Origin: Alphaproteobacteria bacterium
Lineage (GTDB): Bacteria; Pseudomonadota; Alphaproteobacteria; UBA8366
Assembly: GCA_030743445.1 (NCBI GenBank)
Contig: JASLSL010000242.1
Span: forward strand, 1-21,027
Reading direction: 5' to 3'
DNA length: 21,027 nt
How positions within the stretch are numbered: the first letter of the stretch is position 1; each line of letters starts with the position of its first letter. The notes below the pieces were generated by a model. It ran no database searches, was not told the DNA's origin, and saw only the letters and a list, made by a program, of their open reading frames with translations. A program made the position numbers and the translations under genes. Positions 1 to 7,458 of the stretch are shown here, one piece after another.

Positions 1-318
1 GCGGACGCCGCGCTGGCCCGGCTCGGGGTCGACAGCTCCGGCCTCGACGAGATCGACCGGCGTTACCTCTCGTGCATGGCCGAGAACTACGGCGGCGGGC
101 CGGTCGGGGTCGAGACCCTGGCCGCCGCCTTCGCCGAGCAACGCGACGTCATCGAGGAGGTGATCGAGCCCTACCTGATCCAGCGGGGGCTGCTGCAGCG
201 CACGCCGCGCGGCCGCATGCTGAGCGAGCAAGGGTGGAGCTATCTCGGCCTCGATGCGCCGAAGGAACTGGGCGCGCAGCTCGACATGTTGGGCAGCGTG
301 GAGGACGAGGATGGCTGA
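1..318 (+). CDS. ruvB: Holliday junction branch-migration helicase RuvB, C-terminal part (5' end outside window)
   Basis: The first base is in frame and the reading frame is open from the window edge to a TGA at 316-318, giving the last 105 residues. What is seen is the winged-helix C-terminal domain of RuvB: a segment reading GLDEIDRRYL, then ENYGGGPVGVETLA, then IEPYLIQRGLLQRTPRGR, which is the DNA-contacting end of the family. The AAA+ ATPase domains lie upstream of the window. RuvB is the hexameric motor that, with RuvA and RuvC, migrates and resolves Holliday junctions. The 3' end overlaps the ybgC start by 8 nt, so the two are probably translationally coupled. This ruvB-ybgC-tol order is known from many proteobacteria. 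An internal ATG at 76 is within the domain and is not the true start. Confidence 0.95.
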   Translation, partial: ADAALARLGVDSSGLDEIDRRYLSCMAENYGGGPVGVETLAAAFAEQRDVIEEVIEPYLIQRGLLQRTPRGRMLSEQGWSYLGLDAPKELGAQLDMLGSVEDEDG

Positions 319-733
319 GCCCGGAACCGCTCACGTCTTCTCGTTGCGCGTCTATTACGAGGACACGGACGCTGGCGGGATCGTCTACTACGCGAATTAT
401 CTGAAGTTCGCCGAGCGCGCGCGCACCGAACTGCTGCGCGCGGTCGGCGCTGACCACGCGGGATTGATGGCGGACGACGGCGTCGCCTTCACGGTCAAGA
501 ACTGCACCATCGACTTTCAGCGGCCGGCGCGGCTCGACGATGCGCTCGAGGTGCACACCCGCTTCCTCGAGGTTGGCGGCGCCTCGATGTCGGCCGAGCA
601 GGTCGTCCAGCGCGGCGAGGAAGAGCTCGTGCGGATGACCGTGCGGCTCGCCTGCGTCGGATCTTCGGGCCGTCCAGCGCGTCTGCCCGTGGCGCTTCGA
701 GATGTGCTGAAACCCCTGCAAACAAGCCACTGA
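311..733 (+). CDS. ybgC: Tol-Pal-associated acyl-CoA thioesterase YbgC (hot-dog fold)
   Basis: The protein has 140 residues, the usual YbgC length. It is a single hot-dog-fold domain. The N-terminal motif YYEDTDAGGIVYYANYLKF (about residues 15-33) contains the catalytic Asp20 of the 4-hydroxybenzoyl-CoA thioesterase-like family. YbgC proteins hydrolyse short- or long-chain acyl-CoA or acyl-ACP thioesters in the cytoplasm and are linked to phospholipid metabolism at the Tol-Pal locus. I chose ATG 311, inside the ruvB end, because the DTDAGG motif then sits at the normal distance from the N-terminus. The same frame is open further upstream but would add about 19 residues with no family match. 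tolQ starts 12 nt after the stop, consistent with one transcript. Confidence 0.93.
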   Translation: MAEPGTAHVFSLRVYYEDTDAGGIVYYANYLKFAERARTELLRAVGADHAGLMADDGVAFTVKNCTIDFQRPARLDDALEVHTRFLEVGGASMSAEQVVQRGEEELVRMTVRLACVGSSGRPARLPVALRDVLKPLQTSH

Positions 734-745
734 CGGAATTCATCG

Positions 746-1477
746 ATGGAACAAGGGATCATCCAAGGCGTCGAGATGGGCGGATCGGTCGGTCAGATCG
801 ACATGACCGTCTGGGGCCTGTTCTTCAGCGCCCATTGGGTCGTCAAAGGCGTGATGCTCGTGCTGCTGGCCGCCTCGATCTGGTGTTGGGCGATCATCTT
901 CGAGAAGGTCCTACGGATGCGGCGTCTGCACGGCCACGCCGCCCGCTTCGAGGACGATTTCTGGTCCGGCGGCTCGCTCGACGATCTATACGAGCGGATC
1001 GGGCAGCGCCCGTTGGATCCGATGTCGGCGGTATTCTCGGCGGCGATGCGGGAATGGCGACGGTCCTCGGCCCGTGGCCTCGTGGCGAGCGAGTTCGGGC
1101 GTTCCGGCCTGCACGACCGGATCGAGCGCGTGATGCAGGTCACCGTCCAGCGCGAGATCGAGCGCCTGGAGCGCTACATGACTTTCCTCGCCTCGGTCGG
1201 CTCGACGGCACCCTTCATCGGTCTCTTCGGCACCGTCTGGGGCATCATGAACAGCTTTCAGTCGATCGCCGTCACCAAGCAGACCAGTCTCGCGGTGGTG
1301 GCGCCCGGTATCGCCGAGGCGCTGTTCGCCACCGCCCTCGGCCTGGTTGCGGCGATTCCGGCGGTCGTCGCTTACAACAAGCTCTCGAACGATCTCGGCC
1401 GTTACGCCGGCCGGCTCGAGGCCTTCGCCGGCGAATTCAGCGCCATTCTGTCGCGCCAGATTGAAGAAACGGACTAG
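746..1477 (+). CDS. tolQ: Tol-Pal system proton-channel subunit TolQ
   Basis: A 243-residue inner-membrane protein of the TolQ/ExbB/MotA family. Three membrane segments are visible: about residues 32-52, then 150-172 within a stretch reading TFLASVGSTAPFIGLFGTV, and about 187-212 (AEALFATALGLVAAIPAVVA). The last two carry the family's small and polar residues lining the proton path. A cytoplasmic loop of roughly 90 residues lies between segments 1 and 2, as expected. With TolR it forms the proton-motive-force-driven stator that energises TolA during outer-membrane constriction at division. No strong Shine-Dalgarno precedes ATG 746. ATG 776 is an alternative, but the first start gives normal family length. 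tolR begins 4 nt after the stop. Confidence 0.95.
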   Translation: MEQGIIQGVEMGGSVGQIDMTVWGLFFSAHWVVKGVMLVLLAASIWCWAIIFEKVLRMRRLHGHAARFEDDFWSGGSLDDLYERIGQRPLDPMSAVFSAAMREWRRSSARGLVASEFGRSGLHDRIERVMQVTVQREIERLERYMTFLASVGSTAPFIGLFGTVWGIMNSFQSIAVTKQTSLAVVAPGIAEALFATALGLVAAIPAVVAYNKLSNDLGRYAGRLEAFAGEFSAILSRQIEETD

Positions 1478-1481
1478 GGCC

Positions 1482-1940
1482 ATGACGGTACGCGTTACAG
1501 GCGGCGGGCATTTCGGCAAGGGCAGAAACGGCGTCTCGCGCTATCGGCCGATGTCCGAGATCAACGTCACGCCGTTCGTCGACGTCATGCTGGTGCTGCT
1601 GATCGTGTTCATGATCACCGCCCCCTTGCTGACCGTCGGTGTGCCGGTCGACCTGCCGAAGACCCGGGCGGCCTCGCTCACCAACTCGGACGAGCCACTG
1701 GTCATTACGATCGACGATCAGGGCGCCATCTTCATCGAGGAATTGACGATCACGATCGAGAACCTGGTGCCGCGGCTGGTCGCGGTCACGGGCGCCAATC
1801 CCGACGCGCGGATTTTCGTGCGCGGCGACAAGGCGATCGATTACGGCCGGGTCATGCAGGTCATGGGCGCGGTCAGCGCCGCCGGTTTCAACAAGGTTTC
1901 CCTGTTGGCGGAACTCCCGCGCGGCAGAAAGAAAAAATGA
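1482..1940 (+). CDS. tolR: Tol-Pal system stator subunit TolR
   Basis: A 152-residue ExbD/TolR-family protein. A short cytoplasmic N-terminus ends in the conserved SEINVTPFVDVMLVLLIVFM segment (about residues 25-44). Its Asp34 is the proton-carrying aspartate equivalent to E. coli TolR Asp23. The periplasmic domain follows (about 55-145), with a Lys/Arg-rich C-terminal tail ending in GRKKK. TolR dimers sit inside the TolQ pentamer, pass proton flow to TolA and can bind peptidoglycan. I placed the start at ATG 1482, right after the tolQ TAG. The frame is open further upstream only as overlap with tolQ. The stop overlaps an out-of-frame ATGA at 1937 that is not used. Confidence 0.95.
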   Translation: MTVRVTGGGHFGKGRNGVSRYRPMSEINVTPFVDVMLVLLIVFMITAPLLTVGVPVDLPKTRAASLTNSDEPLVITIDDQGAIFIEELTITIENLVPRLVAVTGANPDARIFVRGDKAIDYGRVMQVMGAVSAAGFNKVSLLAELPRGRKKK

Positions 1941-1949
1941 CCGACGGCG

Positions 1950-2828
1950 ATGCGTGCTCCGCTGACCTATTCGATTCTGTTTCACCTGTCGGTGTTCGTG
2001 CTCGCGGTCTACGGCGTGCCGTGGCCGCAACCGGATATCATCACGCCGAGCCAGGTGATCGAGGTCGAGGTCGTCGCGGTCTCGGAGACGCCGGAACCGC
2101 AGCCGCCGATCCCCGAGGCGAAGCCGCCGCCGCCGCCGCCCCCGCCGCCGCGCCCTCAACCGCCTCAGGTCGCGGCCCTGCAACCGCCTGCACCCGAGCC
2201 CGAGCCGGAACCCGAACCGGCACCGGCGCCGCCGAAGCCGGAGGCCAAGCCCGAGCCCAAGCCGGAACCGCCGAAGCAAAAGCCCAAACCGAAGAAACCG
2301 GCGGTGAAGCTGCCGAAGCCGCCGCGGGCCAAGCCCAAGCCGCCGCCCAAGGACGACTTCGCCAGCGTGTTGCGTACGGTGGAAAAACTGAAGAAGAAAC
2401 CGCCACCGCCGAAAAAAAAGAAAGACAAGTCGCTCGACGAGCAGCTCTTGGCCGCAGTGCAACGCCATCAGCGCTCGCCCGAGCGGGCGCAGCGGGCGCC
2501 GCTCGGCCAACGCATGACCATGAGCGAGCTCGATACGGTCCGCCGCCAGATCGAGCGTTGCTGGGTGTTTCCGGCGGGCGCCAAGAATCCGGAGGACCTG
2601 ATCGTCGAGATCAAGCTGGAGTTGAACCAGGACGGCACGGTGCGCCGCGCCGAGATCGTCGACAAGTTCCGGATCCAGCTCGACCCGTTCTACCGCGCGG
2701 CGGCGGAGAGCGCGTTACGTGCGGTCTTGAACCCGCGTTGCAGTCCGCTCAAACTGCCGCCGGAGAAGTATAGTGAGTGGAAGTCGATGACATTGGGCTT
2801 CAATCCGAGGGATCTGGTGGGAAGATGA
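1950..2828 (+). CDS. tolA: Tol-Pal system energy transducer TolA, proline-rich linker form
   Basis: A 292-residue protein. It has one N-terminal membrane anchor (about residues 6-23), a long low-complexity linker (about 45-165), and a C-terminal globular TolA/TonB-like domain (about 190-285) containing RRQIERCWVFPAG and later NPRCSPLKLP, with two cysteines that could form the domain's disulfide. The linker is built of Pro, Lys and Glu (runs of PEPEPEP and KPKP type), unlike the Ala/Lys helical domain II of enterobacterial TolA. TolA spans the periplasm and couples TolQR to TolB/Pal. The start is ATG 1950, 9 nt after tolR. The stop TGA at 2826-2828 overlaps the tolB ATG. Family identity is clear from position and domain order, although linker sequences do not align well. 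Confidence 0.9.
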   Translation: MRAPLTYSILFHLSVFVLAVYGVPWPQPDIITPSQVIEVEVVAVSETPEPQPPIPEAKPPPPPPPPPRPQPPQVAALQPPAPEPEPEPEPAPAPPKPEAKPEPKPEPPKQKPKPKKPAVKLPKPPRAKPKPPPKDDFASVLRTVEKLKKKPPPPKKKKDKSLDEQLLAAVQRHQRSPERAQRAPLGQRMTMSELDTVRRQIERCWVFPAGAKNPEDLIVEIKLELNQDGTVRRAEIVDKFRIQLDPFYRAAAESALRAVLNPRCSPLKLPPEKYSEWKSMTLGFNPRDLVGR

Positions 2829-4144
2829 TTCTATTCCGCGCGATCGTTATTGCCGTCTTATTCATCGCGCCGCTTGCGGCCCATGCCGAGGTCCGGATCG
2901 ACATCACCCGCGGCTCGATCGAGCCGTTGCCGGTCGCGGTCACGGAATTCCACGGCAGCAACGATCAGGAAAGACAGACAGGGCGCGACGTCTCCGGCGT
3001 TATTTCCGCCGACTTGGAGCGCTCCGGCCTGTTCAAGCCGATCGACAAGGGCGCCTTCCTGCAGACCATCGAGTCTTTGCAGATCCAGCCGCAGTTCGGC
3101 AGCTGGCGCAAGATCAACGCCCAGGCGCTGATCAACGGCAACGTGCGGGTCCAGCCGGACGGGCGGCTCAAGGTCGAATTCAGGCTGTGGGACGTGTTCG
3201 CCGAGGCGCAGATGACCGGCCTCGCTTATTTCACCCGGCCGGAGAACTGGCGCCGGGTCGCCCATATCATCGCCGATGCGATCTACAAGCGGATCACCGG
3301 CGAGGACGGATACTTCGACACACGCGTCGTCTATGTCGCCGAAAGTGGGCCGCACAAGCGCCGGGTCAAACGACTCGCGATCATGGATCAGGACGGCGCC
3401 AACCTGCGTTATCTGACCGACGGCAGCGCCCTCGTCCTGACCCCGCGGTTCTCGCCCACCGCGCAAGAGATCACTTATCTTTCGTTTTTCAACAATAGGC
3501 CGCGCGTCTACATCTTCAATATTGAGACCGGGCGCCAAGAATTACTTGGTACGTTTAAAGGAATGACTTTCGCGCCGCGCTTCACGCCGGACGGGAATTC
3601 GGTGCTGATGTCGCACGCCAAGGACGGAAATTCCGACATCTTCATCATGGATCTACGCACCCGCAAGGCGCGGCAGTTGACAACCCATTCGGCGATCGAC
3701 ACATCGCCCAGCGGCTCGCCCGACGGCAAGCAGGTCGTGTTCAATTCCGACCGCGGCGGCAGCCCACAGCTTTACGTCATGGCGGGCGACGGCAGCAACA
3801 TCCGGCGAATCAGTTTCGGCCGCGGGCGTTATGCCACGCCGGTTTGGTCGCCGCGCGGCGATTTAATCGCCTTCACGAAACAGACGCGGGGCAGGTTCTA
3901 TATCGGCGTGATGCGCCCCGACGGTAGCGGCGAGCGCTTGTTGACGGAAAGCTTCCTCGACGAGGCGCCGACCTGGGCGCCGAACGGCCGCACGCTGATG
4001 TTTTTCCGCCAACAACCGATCGACAGAAAAGGCCGTGGCGGCCGCACACGGCTCTATTCGATCGACCTAACAGGCTACAATATGCGCGAAGTGGTAACCC
4101 CCAGCGATGCTTCCGATCCGGCGTGGTCATCACTGATGCCATGA
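2825..4144 (+). CDS. tolB: Tol-Pal system periplasmic beta-propeller protein TolB
   Basis: A 439-residue exported protein. The first 21 residues (MILFRAIVIAVLFIAPLAAHA) are a signal peptide with an AHA-EV cleavage site. An N-terminal alpha/beta domain follows (about 22-160), then a beta-propeller with PD40/WD40-like repeats, visible as successive SPDGKQVVFNSDRGGSPQLY-like blocks from about residue 190 to the end. TolB binds Pal and OmpA-like proteins and is displaced by TolA. I chose ATG 2825 because it starts exactly at the signal peptide, has a GGGAAG-type ribosome site just before it, and overlaps the tolA stop (ATGA). An ATG at 2777 in the same frame would place 16 polar residues ahead of the signal peptide and is unlikely. 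Confidence 0.95.
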   Translation: MILFRAIVIAVLFIAPLAAHAEVRIDITRGSIEPLPVAVTEFHGSNDQERQTGRDVSGVISADLERSGLFKPIDKGAFLQTIESLQIQPQFGSWRKINAQALINGNVRVQPDGRLKVEFRLWDVFAEAQMTGLAYFTRPENWRRVAHIIADAIYKRITGEDGYFDTRVVYVAESGPHKRRVKRLAIMDQDGANLRYLTDGSALVLTPRFSPTAQEITYLSFFNNRPRVYIFNIETGRQELLGTFKGMTFAPRFTPDGNSVLMSHAKDGNSDIFIMDLRTRKARQLTTHSAIDTSPSGSPDGKQVVFNSDRGGSPQLYVMAGDGSNIRRISFGRGRYATPVWSPRGDLIAFTKQTRGRFYIGVMRPDGSGERLLTESFLDEAPTWAPNGRTLMFFRQQPIDRKGRGGRTRLYSIDLTGYNMREVVTPSDASDPAWSSLMP

Positions 4145-4204
4145 CTATTACACGACGTTGTGATGTAATGACGTGTCAGGACAGTGATATTTGCAGGACA
4201 GAGC

Positions 4205-4234
4205 TTGTTTTTCGCTGGTCCTCGTGCATATTAT
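4205..4234 (+). promoter_or_regulatory. Candidate housekeeping promoter of pal
   Basis: In the 150-bp tolB-pal gap, TTGTTT at 4205-4210 is followed after 18 nt by TATTAT at 4229-4234. The -10 matches the sigma-70 consensus at five of six positions and the -35 at three. Transcription would begin near 4241, just upstream of the hairpin at 4245-4264. The gap is clearly more AT-rich than the surrounding genes. An octamer CAGGACAG is repeated at 4177-4184 and 4194-4201, just upstream of the -35. The call rests on sequence resemblance only. Confidence 0.35.
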
Positions 4235-4244
4235 CGGCCTGTCG

Positions 4245-4264
4245 ATTCAAGGATTGCCTTGAAT
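4245..4264 (+). promoter_or_regulatory. 5' leader hairpin upstream of pal
   Basis: ATTCAAGG (4245-4252) and CCTTGAAT (4257-4264) form a perfect 8-bp stem with a 4-nt loop. There is no U-run behind it, so it is not a terminator. It would lie at the very 5' end of a transcript from the promoter candidate at 4205-4234, about 30 nt before the pal start and 20 nt before the G-rich ribosome site (4285-4289). A role in mRNA stability is an inference. Confidence 0.45.
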
Positions 4265-4294
4265 TCGGAAGTTTTTATCCTTTTGGGGGTAGTA

Positions 4295-4825
4295 ATGCGC
4301 TTTAAATTCCTAAGTCTGTTGGCTGCCTTGCTGCTCGTGTCGGCTTGCGCGACGGAGCCAGAAGAGTCCGCGAAATCGTCGGGCAAGGGTGCTTCCGCCA
4401 GCGCGCCGTCGTCCTCCGCACCGGCCGCAGCCGCCCCCGCGGTGGGACCGGGTGCCGGGACGAAGGAAGACTTCGTCGTCAACGTCGGCGACCGTGTTTT
4501 CTTCGACTTCGACAAGTCGGATATCAAGACGGACGCAGTCTCGACGCTCAACAAGCAGGCGACATGGTTGGAGCGGTATTCGCGGGTCACGATTACGATT
4601 CAAGGACACTGTGACGAGCGCGGCACGCGCGAGTACAACTTGGCGCTCGGCAACCGCCGCGCCGCTGCGGTCAAGGATTATTTGGTCAGCCGCGGCATCG
4701 CCGCCAACCGCATTGAAATCATAAGCTACGGTAAGGAACGCCCTGCCGTGCTCGGTTCGAACGAATGGGCTTGGGCGCAGAATCGCCGCGGCGTCACCGT
4801 CATTCGGGGTGGCACGAGCAGCTAG
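4295..4825 (+). CDS. pal: Peptidoglycan-associated lipoprotein Pal
   Basis: A 176-residue outer-membrane lipoprotein. The signal peptide ends in a lipobox VSAC with the lipidated Cys18. A Ser/Ala/Pro/Gly-rich linker (about residues 19-65) precedes an OmpA-C-like peptidoglycan-binding domain (about 68-172). That domain shows VFFDFDKSDI near its start and GHCDERGTREYNLALGNRRA, the family's diaminopimelate-binding region. Pal tethers the outer membrane to the wall and is recruited to the septum by TolA/TolB. I chose ATG 4295 because it begins the lipoprotein signal and follows a GGGGG ribosome site. The same frame is open back to ATG 4184, but that start would add 37 residues before the signal peptide. 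A hairpin terminator follows the stop. Confidence 0.96.
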   Translation: MRFKFLSLLAALLLVSACATEPEESAKSSGKGASASAPSSSAPAAAAPAVGPGAGTKEDFVVNVGDRVFFDFDKSDIKTDAVSTLNKQATWLERYSRVTITIQGHCDERGTREYNLALGNRRAAAVKDYLVSRGIAANRIEIISYGKERPAVLGSNEWAWAQNRRGVTVIRGGTSS

Positions 4826-4857
4826 GTTCGCCGCCCGAGACATCGAACGGAATCGAC

Positions 4858-4896
4858 GCGCGGCCCGGGCCTACCAACCGGGCCGCGCCTTATTCT
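4858..4896 (+). terminator. Rho-independent-like terminator after pal
   Basis: A perfect 11-bp GC stem (4858-4868 with 4878-4888) with a 9-nt loop is followed by CTTATTCT, a short and imperfect T-run. It lies 33 nt after the pal stop and 25 nt before the first possible cpoB start. It probably ends or attenuates the tol-pal transcript. Confidence 0.65.
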
Positions 4897-4913
4897 GGCC
4901 CTAATTAACTCAC

Positions 4914-6098
4914 ATGATCCGAGCCATGTACGCTCGTCAAAATCGCCAGACAATAATCGCCCTGCTCCTCGGCATGTTCGCCTTTTGGGGCATCGCCCCC
5001 GCCGTCGCGCAGGACCCCAGCCTGGTGCGCGAAATCCAACGCCTGCGCCGCGAGCTCGCCGATATCCAGCGCTATGTCTACAAAGGCGGCAAAGCGGTCA
5101 AGCCGGTCGCGGGCGCCGCGTCGGTCGGCGGCGGCGAGGCGGCGGCTTCGGCCGAATCGGTCTCGCGCCTGCAGATCCAGGTCCAGACCCTCGAAGGCCA
5201 TATGCGGCAGCTCACCGGCCAACTCGAGAAGTTCACTCACGATATCAACAGCCTCGGCGAGCGGCTCAACAAGCTGGTGGCCGATGTCGACCTCAGGCTG
5301 CGGACGCTCGAAGGCCACGGCCCGGCCTCGGGTCAGGTTCAGGGCCGGGCGCCAGTCCAGCCCCGGGCAGGGCAGATTCAGACCGGTGCGGGGGTACGGA
5401 CGACGACGGTGATTTCTTCGGCACCGACGGCCGCGACCGGCGAAGTAAAACGCGACGGATTGCTGAAAGGTCAGAAAGTATTCGGGACGATTTCCGGTTC
5501 CGATCTCAAGGCAGCTGAATCTGGCCGCGCCGTGGCCGCGGCACCTGGCGGTCTGCCGCCGGGTTATGCCGTGCGGGTGCAGAAGGGACCGCCCCGTCCC
5601 GCTCCGGCGCCGAGCGCGGTTCCGGCACCGCCCAAGGTCACGGCGGTGGCGCCGCAGCGGCCGATTGGCGCGGCGCCGGTCCAGCAGAAGCAGCAGATGG
5701 CGCTGCCGCCGGGGACGCCAAAGGAGCAATACGACTATGCCTTTTCGCTGTTGACGCAGCGCGATGTCGTCAATGCAGAGGCTGCATTTTCCGCCTTCGT
5801 CGCCACGCATCCAAATCATCGGCTTGCCGGCAACGCCATGTATTGGCTCGGCGAGACCCATTACGTGCGCAAGAACTACGCCGAGGCGGCGCGCGTTTTT
5901 CTCGACAGTTATCGGCGTTATCCCAAAGGCAACAAGGCACCCGACAACCTGTTCAAGCTCGGTAAATCGCTCGCCGCGGTCGGCGAGAAAGGCTCCGCCT
6001 GCGCCGCGTTCAAGAAGCTCAAAGAGGCGTATCCAACGGCCAATGCCCGGATCCTCTCGAACAGCAGGAGCGAGATGGGCAAGCTCGGGTGCTCATGA
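4914..6098 (+). CDS. cpoB: Cell division coordinator CpoB / Tol-Pal-associated TPR protein YbgF
   Basis: 394 residues, longer than the roughly 260 of E. coli CpoB. A signal peptide (through AVA-Q, about residue 32) is followed by an N-terminal coiled-coil trimerisation region (about 35-145, rich in LRRELADIQRY-type and LEGHMRQLTGQLEKF-type heptads). A long Pro/Ala/Val linker follows (about 145-265), then C-terminal tetratricopeptide repeats (about 268-394: YDYAFSLLTQRD, AMYWLGETHYVRKNYAEAA, NLFKLGKSLAAVGEKGSAC). CpoB links Tol-Pal with PBP1B/LpoB-type peptidoglycan synthesis at the septum in E. coli. ATG 4926 is an equally good start: it gives a 28-residue signal peptide and has GAG 4 nt upstream. 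No clear ribosome site precedes 4914. The stop overlaps the tilS ATG. Confidence 0.9.
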   Translation: MIRAMYARQNRQTIIALLLGMFAFWGIAPAVAQDPSLVREIQRLRRELADIQRYVYKGGKAVKPVAGAASVGGGEAAASAESVSRLQIQVQTLEGHMRQLTGQLEKFTHDINSLGERLNKLVADVDLRLRTLEGHGPASGQVQGRAPVQPRAGQIQTGAGVRTTTVISSAPTAATGEVKRDGLLKGQKVFGTISGSDLKAAESGRAVAAAPGGLPPGYAVRVQKGPPRPAPAPSAVPAPPKVTAVAPQRPIGAAPVQQKQQMALPPGTPKEQYDYAFSLLTQRDVVNAEAAFSAFVATHPNHRLAGNAMYWLGETHYVRKNYAEAARVFLDSYRRYPKGNKAPDNLFKLGKSLAAVGEKGSACAAFKKLKEAYPTANARILSNSRSEMGKLGCS

Positions 6099-7441
6099 CG
6101 GCCGGCGCCAACCGCGATTCGCGGCCGGTCTCGACGACGGAATTCCAGACCTGGATGGAACGGCTCGGGCCGTTCGAGCGCCCGCCGCACGTCGCGGTCG
6201 CGTGCTCCGGCGGCGCCGACAGCATGGCGCTGCTGCTCCTGGCGCACGATTGGGCCACCGGCAGCGGCGGACGGGTCACGGCCTTGATCGTCGATCACCG
6301 GTTGCGGGACGGATCGGCGGCGGAGGCCCGGCGGGCCGCGGACTGGGCGGCCGCGCGCGGCATCGATGCCTATATCCTGACGCGCGACGGCGGCCCGCTT
6401 ACCGGCAACCTGCAGGCGGAGGCGCGCGCGACGCGGTATCGCTTGCTGCAGGGCTGGTGCCGTGCGAACGGCGTGCTGCATCTGGCCCTGGCGCATCACC
6501 AAGGCGATCAGGCGGAAACCCTGTTGCAACGGCTCGCGCGGGGCAGCGGCGTCGACGGGCTGGCGGCGATGGCGCCGATCGCGGAAACGCCGGCGGTCCG
6601 CTTGCTGCGCCCACTCCTTGCGGCGCCGCGTACGCGATTGACGGCGACGCTGGCGGCCCGCGGACAGGCGCATATCGAGGATCCTTCGAACCAGGACGAA
6701 ACCTATCAGCGCGTCCGGTTGCGCCGAGCGTTACCCTATTTGACGGCCGAGGGCATGAGCGCCGAGCGCCTTGCCGCGACGGCGCGGCGCATGGGCCGGG
6801 CGCGGGTGGCGCTGGAAGAAGCGGCGACGGCGCTTCTGGCGCGCTCGGTCGCGGTCTATCCGGAGGGCTATTGCCGACTCGACCCCACGACCCTTTTGGC
6901 GGCGCCCGAGGAAATCGGATTACGCGCATTCGCTCGTGCTCTCTTGGCGATTGGCGGGCGGGTCTATACGCCGCGTCTCGAGCGTCTGGAGCGCCTATTC
7001 GCTGCGGTCCACGAGGGCACGCTCGGCCGCGGCCGGACGCTCGGGGGGTGTCGAATTTTGCCGCGGCGCGATCATCTGTTGGTGTGCCGCGAAGCCGCCA
7101 CCGTCGAGGACGTGGCCGCCGCGAAGGGCGAGGTCGTCTGGGACGGCCGGTTCCGGGTCAGTTTCGAGCCAGGCGCCGGGTTTGAAGAAACCGGAGAATT
7201 GCGCCGTTTAGGCCGCTTGGGATGGGCGGAAATCGTCGCCGTGCGCCCGGAATTGCGCGATTCGGCGATCCCGCCGGTCGTGCGTCCCAGTCTTCCGGCG
7301 CTCTGGACCCTTGACGGCGTGCACTCGGTCCCCCACCTCACATACATCCGCGATGATGTCGAAGAGGGATATCCGCGAGTTACGAGCATCGTATTCTCAC
7401 CGCCGCGCGCGCTAGCGGCCGCATGCTTTACAAGTCTATAG
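6095..7441 (+). CDS. tilS: tRNA(Ile)-lysidine synthetase TilS
   Basis: 448 residues. The N-type ATP-pyrophosphatase domain opens with VAVACSGGADSMALLLL, so the PP-loop SGGADS is at residues 38-43. The TilS-typical VDHRLRDGSAAEA and LALAHHQGDQAETLLQRLAR segments follow. Substrate-binding and C-terminal TilS domains make up the rest. The enzyme converts cytidine 34 of the CAU-anticodon isoleucine tRNA to lysidine with ATP and lysine, which is essential for AUA decoding. The start ATG 6095 forms an ATGA overlap with the cpoB stop. GTG 6089 in the same frame would add two residues. Placement between cpoB and ftsH is the common alphaproteobacterial arrangement. Confidence 0.95.
   Translation: MTAGANRDSRPVSTTEFQTWMERLGPFERPPHVAVACSGGADSMALLLLAHDWATGSGGRVTALIVDHRLRDGSAAEARRAADWAAARGIDAYILTRDGGPLTGNLQAEARATRYRLLQGWCRANGVLHLALAHHQGDQAETLLQRLARGSGVDGLAAMAPIAETPAVRLLRPLLAAPRTRLTATLAARGQAHIEDPSNQDETYQRVRLRRALPYLTAEGMSAERLAATARRMGRARVALEEAATALLARSVAVYPEGYCRLDPTTLLAAPEEIGLRAFARALLAIGGRVYTPRLERLERLFAAVHEGTLGRGRTLGGCRILPRRDHLLVCREAATVEDVAAAKGEVVWDGRFRVSFEPGAGFEETGELRRLGRLGWAEIVAVRPELRDSAIPPVVRPSLPALWTLDGVHSVPHLTYIRDDVEEGYPRVTSIVFSPPRALAAACFTSL
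7310..7338 (+). promoter_or_regulatory. Candidate sigma-32 (RpoH) heat-shock promoter for ftsH, inside the end of tilS
   Basis: CTTGACG at 7310-7316, a 14-nt spacer and CCCCACCT at 7331-7338 resemble the E. coli sigma-32 consensus (CTTGAAA, 13-15 nt, CCCCATNT): five of seven and six of seven positions match. Transcription from here would give ftsH a leader of about 210 nt. FtsH is a known sigma-32 regulon member in proteobacteria, which makes the position meaningful. Matching to the alphaproteobacterial form of the consensus is weaker. Confidence 0.35.
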
Positions 7442-7458
7442 CTTGCGGTCAACACTAC

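Noticed and set aside
2125..2360. CCG/CCC-rich repeats in tolA as a noncoding minisatellite
   Set aside because: They are in frame and encode the expected low-complexity linker, with varied codons.
1437..2510. 357-codon antisense frame over tolR/tolA, Arg/Leu-rich
   Set aside because: Its composition is the complement of the Pro/Lys/Glu linker codons of tolA; no ribosome site or domain.
1937..2773. Plus-strand frame starting at the ATGA overlap with the tolR stop
   Set aside because: The ATGA junction is attractive, but the product is low-complexity Ala/Gly/Arg, whereas the tolA frame one base over gives an anchor and a C-terminal TolA domain.
4151..4173. ATTACA...TGTAAT inverted repeat just after tolB as a terminator
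   Set aside because: Only 6 bp with an 11-nt imperfect loop and no T-run.
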